A stretch of 64,000 nucleotides of DNA from G963664835 sp965220775. Its GTDB lineage: Bacteria; Chloroflexota; UBA6077; FW602-bin22; JBCLEL01. The notes under the pieces are model-generated. The model saw only the letters and a list, made by a program, of their open reading frames with translations. It made no database searches and was not told the DNA's origin. Positions 18,230 through 27,369 of this stretch are shown piece by piece; position 1 is the first letter of the stretch; every line of letters starts with the position of its first letter. The stretch spans positions 2,108,001 to 2,172,000 of the forward strand of contig OZ244845.1 in the NCBI GenBank assembly GCA_965220775.1. The letters run 5' to 3'. Both the position numbers and the translations under genes were made by a program.

Positions 18230-19033
18230 GTGATCAACGACTTACGAATCTACATGCGCTACATAGCAATCTCGATACGCGGCCAGATGCAGTACCGGGC
18301 GTCCTTCATTATGGAAACGTTTGCGCAGTTCGTGAACCAAGCCATCATATTCATAGGTATCCTCGTATTGTTTAGTAGATTCAATACTCTGGAAGGATGG
18401 AGCCTCGCTGAGGTCGCCTTCCTGTACGGGCTCGTTAACGTGGCATTCGCCTTCGCGGATGCTGCATCCCTTGGATTCGACCACTTTGGGACAATGGTAC
18501 GCTCCGGCGACTTCGACCGCCTGCTGCTCCGGCCTCGCTCGACTGCTTTGCAGCTTGCCGGACAGGAGTTGGTACTGAGGCGCATTGGCCGGCTATCTAT
18601 GGGCTTGGCGGCCCTTCTGTGGGCCAGCGCCGTCCTTGATGTCGACTGGAACGCGGTGAAGGTGGTGCTGATTTTGTTCACGATTGCGTGTGGCGCATGC
18701 CTGTTTTTTGGCCTTGTAGTGCTCCAGGCCACCCTGGCATTTTGGACTACCGAAACCCTCGAGATCATGAACACCGTGACCTACGGTGGAGTCGAGACAA
18801 CCCAATTTCCCCTATCTATCTACCGACCTTGGTTCCGTCACTTCTTCACATTCGTCATTCCGCTGGCGACCGTTAGCTACTTCCCCGCTCTCGCCATTCT
18901 GGATAAGCCGGATACGCTTGGTTCACCACTCTGGTTCCAGTACGCGGCGCCGGTTATCGGCCTGGTGTTCCTGATCTTGTGCCTCCGCGTCTGGGAGTTC
19001 GGCGTCCGGCACTACCTGTCGACCGGAAGTTGA
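18230..19033 (+). CDS. ABC-2 type exporter permease, second subunit
   Basis: This is a second, distinct six-segment permease that would form a heterodimer with the product of 17437-18228. I chose GTG at 18230 because a GGGGGG run lies just before it and the preceding gene stops at 18228. A longer frame from TTG at 18209 would overlap that gene. The sequence begins VINDLRIYMRYIAISIRGQMQYR and continues into membrane helices. No regulator is adjacent. Confidence 0.85.
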   Translation: MINDLRIYMRYIAISIRGQMQYRASFIMETFAQFVNQAIIFIGILVLFSRFNTLEGWSLAEVAFLYGLVNVAFAFADAASLGFDHFGTMVRSGDFDRLLLRPRSTALQLAGQELVLRRIGRLSMGLAALLWASAVLDVDWNAVKVVLILFTIACGACLFFGLVVLQATLAFWTTETLEIMNTVTYGGVETTQFPLSIYRPWFRHFFTFVIPLATVSYFPALAILDKPDTLGSPLWFQYAAPVIGLVFLILCLRVWEFGVRHYLSTGS

Positions 19034-19314
19034 TCACGCTCCCACCGGCTGCGCACCTCCATATGCGATCCATCATCAAGGAAGACGATATCGCCTTGTT
19101 GGCCGAGCGTTTCGCGGGTGCATAGACTTCGGTTGGACTCAATGCCGTAAGGGACCTTAGCGGATCGCTCGAGTGTCGCCCAAAAAGAAAAGAGAACTGT
19201 TGTCAGGCTCATGACGTGGGTTGGGTCGGCGCCCAACGAACGAAAAATGAATCCCTTTTTGGATGTTGTGATAGAGTGAAAACTAAACCAGTTTTTGCTG
19301 AGAGGTAGGATGCG

Positions 19315-20365
19315 ATGGCCGTCGACGTGAAAGAGTTGCAGGTTTCCAACGATGCACTAAACGATCCGGCGGAGCTACGCTCGCGAATCGGACGAACAGG
19401 GGTACCTGTTCTTCCGCAATCTCGTCGATAAGGATCTGCTGTGGGACTTGCGCCTTCAGCTGCTGGCGAAGTCTGCCAGCAAGGGGGTTGGATACAATCC
19501 GGGAACAGACCTTGCCGATGGCGTGGTCGACCTATCGCGCCGATGCGCCGAAGGTGACCTGGACTACTCCCCCATCTATACAGGGGTTCAGAAGGTGGAG
19601 GCATTCCATCGAATTGCGCACGATCCCGAGTTCGTAATGACCATTCAGAAGATTGTCGATGGTGAAGTGCTGGTTCAACCTCAGAAGGTTGCCCGCCTCT
19701 GGTTTCCTCAATTTACCGATCACACGACGCCGCCGCACCAGGACTTCGTCCACTTCCAAGGGGACTTCGACACCTACACCTGCTGGACGCCGGTCGGCGA
19801 CTGTCCGATTGAGCTCGGCGGGTTGGCCATACTAGTTGGGTCGCACAAACGCGACACCGTGCTTGATCATCACTTCTCCTTGGGCGCCGGCGGATTGAGG
19901 GTCAACGAAGAAGATCAGCAGGGCGAGTGGGTCAGCACCGACTTTGAAATCGGCGACTGCCTGATTTTCCACAGCCTGACCGTACATCAGGCCCTGCCAA
20001 ACCTCACGGAAGACAAGTTGCGGGTCTCGCTCGATAATCGCTATCAGGCCGTGGATGTGCCCATTTCTGAGAGCCAGATCAAACCGCATCTGAGCCGGCT
20101 CACCGAGCAAACCTGGGAGGACATCTACGCCGGCTGGCAAACAAGCGACCTCCGTTACTATTGGCGTGACTTGGATCTGGAGGTCTCCCCTTCGGACCTC
20201 AGCCGGCACGAGCGCGGGTTCGCCGAGGCGCTTGAACTGGCGAGGCAAGGTGTAGAGAGAGCCCGTCCGGCGTTGGAGCGGGCAATAGAACGCGATCCTT
20301 ACTCACCTCAGGCCAAGGATGCCGTAGACGCCCTGCGAGAGTTGGATGCTGCAATCAAGAACTAG
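19315..20365 (+). pseudogene. PhyH family dioxygenase broken by a frameshift
   Basis: From ATG at 19315 (GGTAGGA just upstream) the frame gives MAVDVKELQVSNDALNDPAEL and runs to TAA at 19429. The family text continues in the next frame (SDEQGYLFFRNLVDKDLLW from about 19388) to 20365, which is open and complete. The join falls at about 19380-19390, consistent with one inserted or two missing bases. The second part keeps the iron ligands His-x-Asp (PPHQDFVHF), the distal histidine (LTVHQALP) and the arginine (LRVSLDNR). Apart from the shift it looks functional, so a sequencing or assembly error is a real alternative to gene decay. Confidence 0.8.
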
Positions 20366-20404
20366 ATTGCAATGCCAGTGGAAGCAAGAGTGTTCGAATT
20401 CTCT

Positions 20405-21237
20405 CTACTGAGAAAGGAACCCGCGCAGTTGGTCTCGCAGCCTGATGGTCTCCGTCACACAGTCGAGTCTATCCTGGAACATCCACGGTGCGTGTACGTA
20501 CTCCAGGCTAATCACCCCTGAGTAACCTTGGGCATTCAGGTCGGTCACGATGCGATCGAAACGAATCTCGCCGTCTTCAAATCTAGTCTGAGTCTCGCCG
20601 GGTCGCGCCTGTCTGGCGTGCCAGTGAGTCCCGTGTGGGTGCATCTGAGCTATATCCTCATAGAGGATGCCGTGGAAGATGAAATGAGAGTGGTCGACGG
20701 TGAGGCTCAGCCCGGGCACTTCATTGCACATTCGCACGGCCAATTGCGGAGTCCAGGTGACACTTTCTACGTGAGGCTCGATCCGCAAGAGCAACTCGTG
20801 CCGGGCCGCCTCGCCTGCGATCCATCGTAGCTCTTCTGCTGCTCGCAGGAAGCCCGCCTCCGTAGATTCGCCTGGCCAAAGCGGCCTGGCGAGAGCGTGA
20901 CGCCGCTCAGACCAATTGCGGCCGCAAAAGGGAAGAATCCCTTCCAGGTCCGCCTGTAGAACTCTCGCACCTCGCCGCTTGGGTGATTGTTTCCGAACAT
21001 GATGTCGCCGGGTTGAGGGAAACAGTCGACAAAGCGGACTCCAGTCTCGGACTTGATCCCATTGAACCGCTCAGCCTCTTCAATCGGGTGCTCGGCGATG
21101 TAGCGCGGGTCAAGATCCGGACCATTGCCCAAGTCCAGGTAGTCGAGATCCAACGCGCGCACCAACCGGGCCGATTCGAGGCAGGTCGCCGCCGGAAACG
21201 TCCACTTGTGGCACCCCAGTTCGATCGTCATCGCCAC
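20405..21237 (-). pseudogene. Sugar phosphate isomerase/epimerase-like TIM barrel broken by a frameshift
   Basis: The N-terminal half (from ATG at 21237, MAMTIELGCHKWTFPAATCL) is in one frame up to about 20874. From about 20872 the continuing text GESTEAGFLRAAEELRW and the rest to 20405 lie in another frame, consistent with one missing base. The second part carries barrel-end motifs RIEPHVES, VDHSHFIFHG, HWHARQA and GVISLEY, with the metal-binding Glu/Asp/His pattern of AP-endonuclease-2 type isomerases. It is the last gene of the sugar operon, six bases after the SDR gene. The neighbouring PhyH gene is also frameshifted. Confidence 0.78.
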
Positions 21238-21242
21238 GCTCC

Positions 21243-22025
21243 CTATTGTAAATTTACGTACAAACCACCATCAACCAAAAGGCTCGCGCCGTTGATGAAA
21301 TCCGATTCCGGATAGCAGAAGAACGCGGCAGCATTCGCTACGTCCTCAGGCGTACCCAATCTGCGTACTGGCGCACGCCCTTCAAAGTATGCTCGCTTTT
21401 CCGGGTCCTCGTGGTCGGCCCGGTTCATGTCTGTTGCAATGAATCCAGGCATAACCGAGTTGCAGGTAACGCCGTGTGGCCCGAGGCTGATTGCCAGTGA
21501 CTGCATCAACGAGTGGATGCCGGCTTTCGTAGGGCAATAGTGCGCCTGAAGCTCTCCTCCCACCAGAGCGCTGATCGAGCTGATGGAGACTATGCGCCCG
21601 CCGTGCCCTTGGCGCACGAAATGGCGGGCCGCCCACTGCGAACAAAGAAAAGCACTCCTGAGATTGACCGCGTGGACCCGGTCCCAGAGTGATGCCGGCA
21701 CGTCTAGGAAACCACGGAATGGGCAGATTCCAGCGTTGTTTACCAGAATGTCGATCTGACCGTACTGCTGAATCGTGGCCGAGAACATGGAGTTCACCTC
21801 GCTCTCGTCACTCACGTCGGCTGCGAAAGAGAAAGCCTCGTTTCCCTGGGCTCGAATTGTTTCGATCGTCTCGTCAATTGAGACGGGCTTGCCCATCTCT
21901 ACGTCGGCCGGCTCGAAATAGTTAGCACATACACGGGCTCCTTCCGCCGCCAGGCGAATGGCCGTCGCGCGACCGATGCCGCGTGATGCGCCGGTCACCA
22001 CGGCCACCTTACTATCTAGTTTCAC
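21243..22025 (-). CDS. Short-chain dehydrogenase/reductase (SDR)
   Basis: This is a classical NAD(P)-dependent SDR with Rossmann motif TGASRGIG, the NNAG segment, catalytic Ser (SISSIS), Tyr-x-x-x-Lys (YCPTK) and the C-terminal GASLLVDGG. I chose GTG at 22025 because AGGAGGAG lies five bases before it. Its first bases overlap the stop of the small gene 22022-22351 (GTGA), indicating coupling. In this operon it is likely to oxidise a sugar or sugar acid. Confidence 0.9.
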   Translation of the reverse strand: MKLDSKVAVVTGASRGIGRATAIRLAAEGARVCANYFEPADVEMGKPVSIDETIETIRAQGNEAFSFAADVSDESEVNSMFSATIQQYGQIDILVNNAGICPFRGFLDVPASLWDRVHAVNLRSAFLCSQWAARHFVRQGHGGRIVSISSISALVGGELQAHYCPTKAGIHSLMQSLAISLGPHGVTCNSVMPGFIATDMNRADHEDPEKRAYFEGRAPVRRLGTPEDVANAAAFFCYPESDFINGASLLVDGGLYVNLQ

Positions 22026-22351
22026 GAATTCTCCTCCTGGCAATCTAGGCGGTATGTCGAGATCTTGCGACCGTCTCTCATCCGGTCATACGCTCTGATT
22101 GAATTCAATGAAGGAAAATGAGATTCCGGTGCGGTGGTTTCGCATAGCAACGAAACCGTACCAATATGAGCCTGATCCGTTCGTTTCTCAATCATCCAGT
22201 ACACCCTGTCCTCGAACGAGGGTACGAGCACCGTTCGGAATGAGTCGACAACCGGCGGATTTATCAAAGGCCCCGGCCCTTTCACGTAGTTCAGTGACAG
22301 CGATCTAGAGCGCGGATTAATGGGCAAGACCAGACGAGCGCCTGGAATCAC
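22022..22351 (-). CDS. Small hypothetical protein coupled between isomerase and SDR genes
   Basis: I do not recognise this 109-residue protein. It starts at GTG 22351, two bases after the stop of the isomerase gene, and its stop overlaps the SDR start by four bases (GTGA). This tight fit argues that it is a real gene. The text looks beta-rich (RTVLVPSFEDRVYWMIEKR, IGTVSLLCETTAP) with no signal or membrane segment. A longer frame from 22402 would overlap the isomerase gene. Confidence 0.5.
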   Translation of the reverse strand: MIPGARLVLPINPRSRSLSLNYVKGPGPLINPPVVDSFRTVLVPSFEDRVYWMIEKRTDQAHIGTVSLLCETTAPESHFPSLNSIRAYDRMRDGRKISTYRLDCQEENS

Positions 22352-22355
22352 ACCT

Positions 22356-23771
22356 TTAGACAACAGCGGTCTGAATTCCCAAATGTTCCGCTGTGCGCAC
22401 AAGCTCCGGGATGATATCGCCGATCCCCAGTCCCAAATGATGAGTTGGACCTTCCCTGGTCCACTTACGGAAGAACTCGGGCAGCGGCCCCTCTACCGCT
22501 ATGCGGCTGTTCTGATCGCCAGTCCGCATAACCGGGCCTTCGATCGATTCTCCTCTTGTCAACAGCAGTTTGGGATCGCCTTCCGCGGTGAGCGCCAAGC
22601 TTGCCAAGGTTACAGGTCCATACTGAACACGGCAATCAATGGAGAGCCCGCTGCCCACCTTGCCGTGGAGCATCTCCAAGCGACGAAGGGTCGGCTTCTC
22701 CTCGGCCATGGCGCCATTGACCGGAGCGGAGTGCCCCATCAGAACGAATTGCTGCGCGTAATCGGTAAAGTAGAATTCAGTGATGCAAGCTCTGCCCGTA
22801 AGCCAATGAATTAGCTTGAGGACGATCGCCGTCAAGATATCCCCTTCGGGTGCTGACACGACGCCATCCGCGGTCAGGAGCGACAGGCCCAGTGTGGAGT
22901 TGCCGCCCACGTCCTGGGTAGCACCCGTTCCCTGCCAGTAGTACGTGAGGGCGCCCAAACCCCTATCCTTGGCCAAGTGCTCAAACGCTAGGGTAACTCG
23001 CGCAGCGTGCCATAGGTCTTCGCCGCGTACCGAAGGGTCGACAACGAACTCAGTCTGCACTCGATCCAGAACACGTTGGGCATCGGCATCGGACACTTTG
23101 CTCAAGTAATCTACTAGCACATCCGGCTCAATCTCGTCAGAAATCACTCCCATCTGGCTTTGGAGTCTGGTCTTGTCCACGTAGAAGTCAAGCATGCCCG
23201 GGTAAATCTGACCAATGCAGCCTATCCGAAGTTGGCGCATTTGCCGCCGAATCGCAGCCGCCCGTAGATGCCCGCTCAACTCCGCGGATACCGCGGGATC
23301 GTCGCTGGTGCCGCTTACTACATCGAATCGACGCCTTGCCCGCGTGAGTACCCCCGCCATCTCCGAGAGACAGGCCACTCCGGAATGTGAGATGAATCCC
23401 TCAGTGGTCACGTTAGCGTAATCCAGCGACGCTCGCGACTGAACGTTGGCAATCAGTACCGGCGCGTCATGGGGGAGTATCGCCGGCAGCATGACGGAGC
23501 TCGTGGAGTAGGTGCCAGGAAGCAGCACGACGAGATCCACCTGCTCACGCGCAAAGTGTTTGCCTGCGACGACAGACTTCTCGCTGGTATCCACCAAGCC
23601 CGGCGAAATGACCCTCGCGCTATCCTCTAGGATTGCGCGTACCTGCGCCATCAGCCGTTCAGTCTCCGCGAGAGCGGCTGGCATCTGCGGCCAGTAGGCC
23701 GCCAAGCCAATAGTGAGCAACCCAACAACCGGAGAATCAATTGAAGCCGAAGCCACTTCACCTCGTACCAC
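22356..23771 (-). CDS. L-fucose/L-arabinose isomerase family protein
   Basis: This is a ketol-isomerase of the fucose/arabinose isomerase superfamily that would interconvert an aldose and ketose. The N-terminal domain shows the family-like VDLVVLLPGTYSTSSVMLPAIL and the middle domain KTRLQSQMGVISDEI. C-terminal segments include GNSTLGLSLLTADGV and TEFYFTDYAQQFVLMGHSAP. The start is GTG at 23771 with AAGGAGG eight bases upstream, three codons inside the longest frame. It lies in a sugar operon between a glycosidase-like gene and the SDR. The exact sugar is not predictable. Confidence 0.75.
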   Translation of the reverse strand: MVRGEVASASIDSPVVGLLTIGLAAYWPQMPAALAETERLMAQVRAILEDSARVISPGLVDTSEKSVVAGKHFAREQVDLVVLLPGTYSTSSVMLPAILPHDAPVLIANVQSRASLDYANVTTEGFISHSGVACLSEMAGVLTRARRRFDVVSGTSDDPAVSAELSGHLRAAAIRRQMRQLRIGCIGQIYPGMLDFYVDKTRLQSQMGVISDEIEPDVLVDYLSKVSDADAQRVLDRVQTEFVVDPSVRGEDLWHAARVTLAFEHLAKDRGLGALTYYWQGTGATQDVGGNSTLGLSLLTADGVVSAPEGDILTAIVLKLIHWLTGRACITEFYFTDYAQQFVLMGHSAPVNGAMAEEKPTLRRLEMLHGKVGSGLSIDCRVQYGPVTLASLALTAEGDPKLLLTRGESIEGPVMRTGDQNSRIAVEGPLPEFFRKWTREGPTHHLGLGIGDIIPELVRTAEHLGIQTAVV

Positions 23772-23795
23772 GTAACACACCTCCTTATTGAAGCA

Positions 23796-25445
23796 TCAAC
23801 GCTCTTGGGCCGGTCGTGCCTCTTGCGGTTTCTCTGCCTCGTTGGTCACGGCGGTCGGGTAGAAAGGAAAGAAATCGCTGTTTGGCGAGATTCCAATGAT
23901 CTCATCGCCGCGCCATGTGAGCTCGTATCGGACGTCTTCGGCGGTTTCAAGGGTCCGGCGAATCGGCAGCGCATGTTGCAGCACAATCTCACACGGTACC
24001 GTCGGGGGTCTAGTCAGTGCGAAGTCGCCGATCATCGTCAGCGGTAGCCTCTGCCCATTGACAGTCAGGTGGACCGATTCGCGTGGCGTCCAACGCGGAA
24101 TACGAATCAGCAGGTTCTCGCGAGTATTGGCCACGATCGTCAGCTTCGCCGTATGTTGTCGCTCGGCCGAGAGCCGGATCCGCTCGTCTTCATAGTCAAA
24201 ATGGAAGAATACCCGTACCCCTTCTTGATCCCGAACGACAATGTGCCGATAGATGTCGATCAAAGAATGCAGAACGGCTGCTGTTACGTCGGTCACGTTG
24301 CGCTTTCCGGCATGGGGTTCCGTGTGCACTCCGCCATAGCCGCCAACAATTCGTTCGTCGAGATTGCTGTGCTCGTCGTTTCCATCGTCGACCGCCGGAT
24401 GAAGGCCTGGACTCTCCCTGATTTGAGAGGGGATCAGGCGAGCGCGGACAAGCCGCTCGGCATCGTCCAGAAACTCGGTGTAGCCGTGGCGGGCAAGCCA
24501 TAACGCGAGTTGTGCTGCATCGCCCGGGGAGGAGACCTCACTCCGCGTGTCTGTTCCTATGTCGTGAGCGGTAAAACCAGATTCCTTGACCATCTGAGGC
24601 ACAGCCACGCGAAGTGTTGAGGGTAGGGGGTCAATGTACTGATGTTGTCCGGAAATCTCACCAAACAGCAATAGACCGCGCAATGTCCCCAAGTAGGAGT
24701 GTGCGTGGCCAGCGCCCGAGCTCCTATTGAACGTTCCGTCCGGGGAAGTTGTGTTGGCCAAATGGCGGCGAGCGATCTTCTCAGCGAGTTCGAACGACAG
24801 ACTATCTCCGGTGGCCTCGTAGAACCACACCAGAGCCTCGATGAGCCGTCCGTGGGATGAGGTTTGATCGACCAGCCAGCGATTCAGATGCCTGTCTGTC
24901 CGGTTGGAGTAATCGAATTGATCAAGGGCCCAAGTGCAGTCGTCAAGGAGAGCGCGGTTTACTGTCTCGAGCATTTTGTGCCCCATCCGTGCCGCCCACC
25001 GGCTGTGGCGGTACCGCACGAGGGCATGTAGGGCGAGCAACCCTTCGCGCAGAGAATGAAGCTCGAACAGAGGCCCAGTCATTTTTGGGCGTTCGGCACG
25101 TGGCAGAGGCCAGGGCCATTCCGCCGCGGGCAGCGCAAACTCAGGACCCGGCCAATGAAAGTCCGGCGGAGCGAAACACAAATTGTCCGGATTGTCGAAG
25201 AATTCGTGTGTGTTTTGAAGCATCGCCGCTTCTACGTGCGCTGGAATGATGAAGTCGGTGGCATCTTCCAGTCGAAGAAGCGCGTCCCACCATCGGCCAA
25301 TGTTGTGTCCGGGCCATCGGCGCTCGAAGGCAGCGTTGAGTTGTTTGTCTACCACCAGATGCCAGTAAGGCAAGTAATTCTGTCTGGGGCACAAACAGTG
25401 CACTAAGTTCATTCCCGCCAGATTCAAGGACCCCTTAATGTTCAT
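23796..25445 (-). CDS. Putative (alpha/alpha)6-barrel glycoside hydrolase, GH127-like
   Basis: This 549-residue protein has an alpha-helical repeat character in its first ~400 residues and a beta-rich C-terminus (RENLLIRIPRWTPRESVHLTVNGQ). That arrangement is seen in six-hairpin glycosidases such as beta-L-arabinofuranosidases. No signal peptide is seen, so it would act in the cytoplasm on imported oligosaccharides. It lies between the permeases and the isomerase-like gene, consistent with release of a pentose or deoxyhexose. The family call rests on general resemblance and is tentative; catalytic residues were not assigned. Confidence 0.6.
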   Translation of the reverse strand: MNIKGSLNLAGMNLVHCLCPRQNYLPYWHLVVDKQLNAAFERRWPGHNIGRWWDALLRLEDATDFIIPAHVEAAMLQNTHEFFDNPDNLCFAPPDFHWPGPEFALPAAEWPWPLPRAERPKMTGPLFELHSLREGLLALHALVRYRHSRWAARMGHKMLETVNRALLDDCTWALDQFDYSNRTDRHLNRWLVDQTSSHGRLIEALVWFYEATGDSLSFELAEKIARRHLANTTSPDGTFNRSSGAGHAHSYLGTLRGLLLFGEISGQHQYIDPLPSTLRVAVPQMVKESGFTAHDIGTDTRSEVSSPGDAAQLALWLARHGYTEFLDDAERLVRARLIPSQIRESPGLHPAVDDGNDEHSNLDERIVGGYGGVHTEPHAGKRNVTDVTAAVLHSLIDIYRHIVVRDQEGVRVFFHFDYEDERIRLSAERQHTAKLTIVANTRENLLIRIPRWTPRESVHLTVNGQRLPLTMIGDFALTRPPTVPCEIVLQHALPIRRTLETAEDVRYELTWRGDEIIGISPNSDFFPFYPTAVTNEAEKPQEARPAQER

Positions 25446-25486
25446 CTGAGCCTCACTCGCAGTTTGACAGGAGCATGATGATCTAT

Positions 25487-26350
25487 CTAAAGACGGAGGC
25501 CGCCATGGGCAATTCCCTGGATGAAACGCCTTTGCAGCGCAAGGAACAGGGCGACCACGGGAATAGCGGTAAGAATCCCCGCGGCGCTCTGCTCAGCAAA
25601 ATCTGTTTCGAACTCCGCGGTAAACGCGACGAAACTCAACGTGACTGTTCGTAAACCCGGCGTGGATATCAGCATGGTCGCGTGGAGGAATTCGTTCCAG
25701 GTCCATACCGATATGATCACCGCCAGGGTAGTGATGATGGGGGTTGATAGTGGTACGACAATCGCTGTCAGCACCCGAAACTCAGAGCAGCCGTCAACAC
25801 GCGCTGCATCCTCGAGCTCTAGCGGAAGGCCTAGGTAGTAGGCGCGCAGTAGGAAGATGCTAAATGGCTGGAAGATTGCCCAATAGACTATGGCTACACC
25901 AAGTAGATTGTTGGTGAGGTTCAGGTTCACCCAGATGATGAAGAGGGGAACAATATAAAGTTGGGCTGGAATGGTGAATCCCAATAGATAGTAGGTCGTG
26001 ATCACATCTGAACCTGGCGGCCGGAGGCGCGCCAGAGCGTAGGCGGAGAAGCTGGCAATAGTACAGACCACGGGAACAGTAAGAGCCAATATGATGAGGT
26101 TGTTGCGAAAAGCTAGGGTGAAGTCGCCCGTGTTCCATGCGCCGGGATAATTCTCCCAGTTGAAGGTGGTAGGCCAAGCGATCGGTGACTGCATAATGTC
26201 TGGGAAGCTCCGCAGCGAGTTCAAGAACAGCACAACGATCGGCAACATGACGAACGCGACCAAGACAAGCAGCACAAGATGCTTGAGCTGCGCGGAGGTA
26301 GCCGACAATAACCGGCGACCGTTGGGCGGACGCCGTGTGGCGACAGCCAC
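25487..26350 (-). CDS. ABC sugar transporter permease, MalG type
   Basis: This is a CUT1 inner-membrane permease with six membrane segments. The EAA loop is readable as LELEDAARVDGCSEFRVLTAIVVPLSTP, and the C-terminus (RRFIQGIAHGGLR) matches the MalG family ending. The GTG start shares one base with the stop of the MalF-type permease (TAGTG), so the two are translated together. Confidence 0.92.
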   Translation of the reverse strand: MAVATRRPPNGRRLLSATSAQLKHLVLLVLVAFVMLPIVVLFLNSLRSFPDIMQSPIAWPTTFNWENYPGAWNTGDFTLAFRNNLIILALTVPVVCTIASFSAYALARLRPPGSDVITTYYLLGFTIPAQLYIVPLFIIWVNLNLTNNLLGVAIVYWAIFQPFSIFLLRAYYLGLPLELEDAARVDGCSEFRVLTAIVVPLSTPIITTLAVIISVWTWNEFLHATMLISTPGLRTVTLSFVAFTAEFETDFAEQSAAGILTAIPVVALFLALQRRFIQGIAHGGLRL

Positions 26351-27270
26351 TATACCTCCAACCCGCGTCGCCGGAGGTAGATGTAGCAGACGATGATGGC
26401 TCCGGTAATGAGACCCATCGCGGCAGCCAGTGCGCTAGCGTACCCCATCCGGCGGTAGTCTATAGCCTGGGTTATGATCCACGTCGACATAACCTCGCTA
26501 GAATTTGCAGGCCCGCCTCTCGTCATCACGAACACGTAATCGAACGTAATAAACCCCCATAGCAGCGAAATCAGGACCACGAAGACCAACGTGGGACGGA
26601 GCAGTGGGAGAGTTACAAAATAGAACAGCTGCCAATCGCCAGCACCTTCGATCGCCGCCGCCTCGTAATAGGCGCGGTCGATTTGTTGGAGCGCAGCCAG
26701 GAAAATGACCATGGGAAATGCCCACCAGTGCCAGTTCCAGGCAAAAGCGACCGCGTATAGCGCTATCTGGGGATCGCCAAGCCAGACCTTGGCTGCCCAA
26801 TCGAGACCCGCTGATTCCAGCACCTGATTGATGCCGAAAAAAGGATGGTAAAACATCTGCCAGAGTCGCGCGACCACCACGGTGGGGAAAATATAGGCGA
26901 TGAAAATCGCTGTTCGGTAGAAAAGTTGCGCGCGCTTCGTCTTGCTGATCAAGACTGCCGCGCCCAAGCCTGCCACCAAGGGCACCGTCATAGAAAGGCT
27001 GAGCCAGCGCAAATTGTTCGTAAAAGCGGTGAAAAACACCTCGTCTTCGAAGAGGATCTTGCGATAGTTCTCCAGCCCGACAAAGGTCATTGGTCCGGTG
27101 ATGTCCCATTCCAGAGTGGATATCCCCAGGGTCAGGACAGATGGCAGACCAATGACACCAACGTGGATCACCAAGCCGGGCAAGAGCAGCAAATATGCTG
27201 CCGCATGTTTACTTGCCAGTAACTTCCCTAATCTGCGATGACGAGTACGCGCACTTCTCGCTACAGTCAC
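26350..27270 (-). CDS. ABC sugar transporter permease, MalF type
   Basis: This is a CUT1 permease of 306 residues with six predicted membrane segments. The EAA loop is YYEAAAIEGAGDWQLFYFVTLPLLRP. It is encoded 99 bases after the solute-binding protein gene and overlaps the MalG-type gene by one base. No ATPase gene is present, as is common in CUT1 operons served by a shared ATPase. Confidence 0.92.
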   Translation of the reverse strand: MTVARSARTRHRRLGKLLASKHAAAYLLLLPGLVIHVGVIGLPSVLTLGISTLEWDITGPMTFVGLENYRKILFEDEVFFTAFTNNLRWLSLSMTVPLVAGLGAAVLISKTKRAQLFYRTAIFIAYIFPTVVVARLWQMFYHPFFGINQVLESAGLDWAAKVWLGDPQIALYAVAFAWNWHWWAFPMVIFLAALQQIDRAYYEAAAIEGAGDWQLFYFVTLPLLRPTLVFVVLISLLWGFITFDYVFVMTRGGPANSSEVMSTWIITQAIDYRRMGYASALAAAMGLITGAIIVCYIYLRRRGLEV

Positions 27271-27369
27271 CTGACCGGACTTATGCTCGCAACATCAGGC
27301 ATCAGAGGCGCCCGAGGCGATCCTCTGTGTCAGTCAAGAAGGCCTCCCTCTCCAATTGATGAGAGGCGA

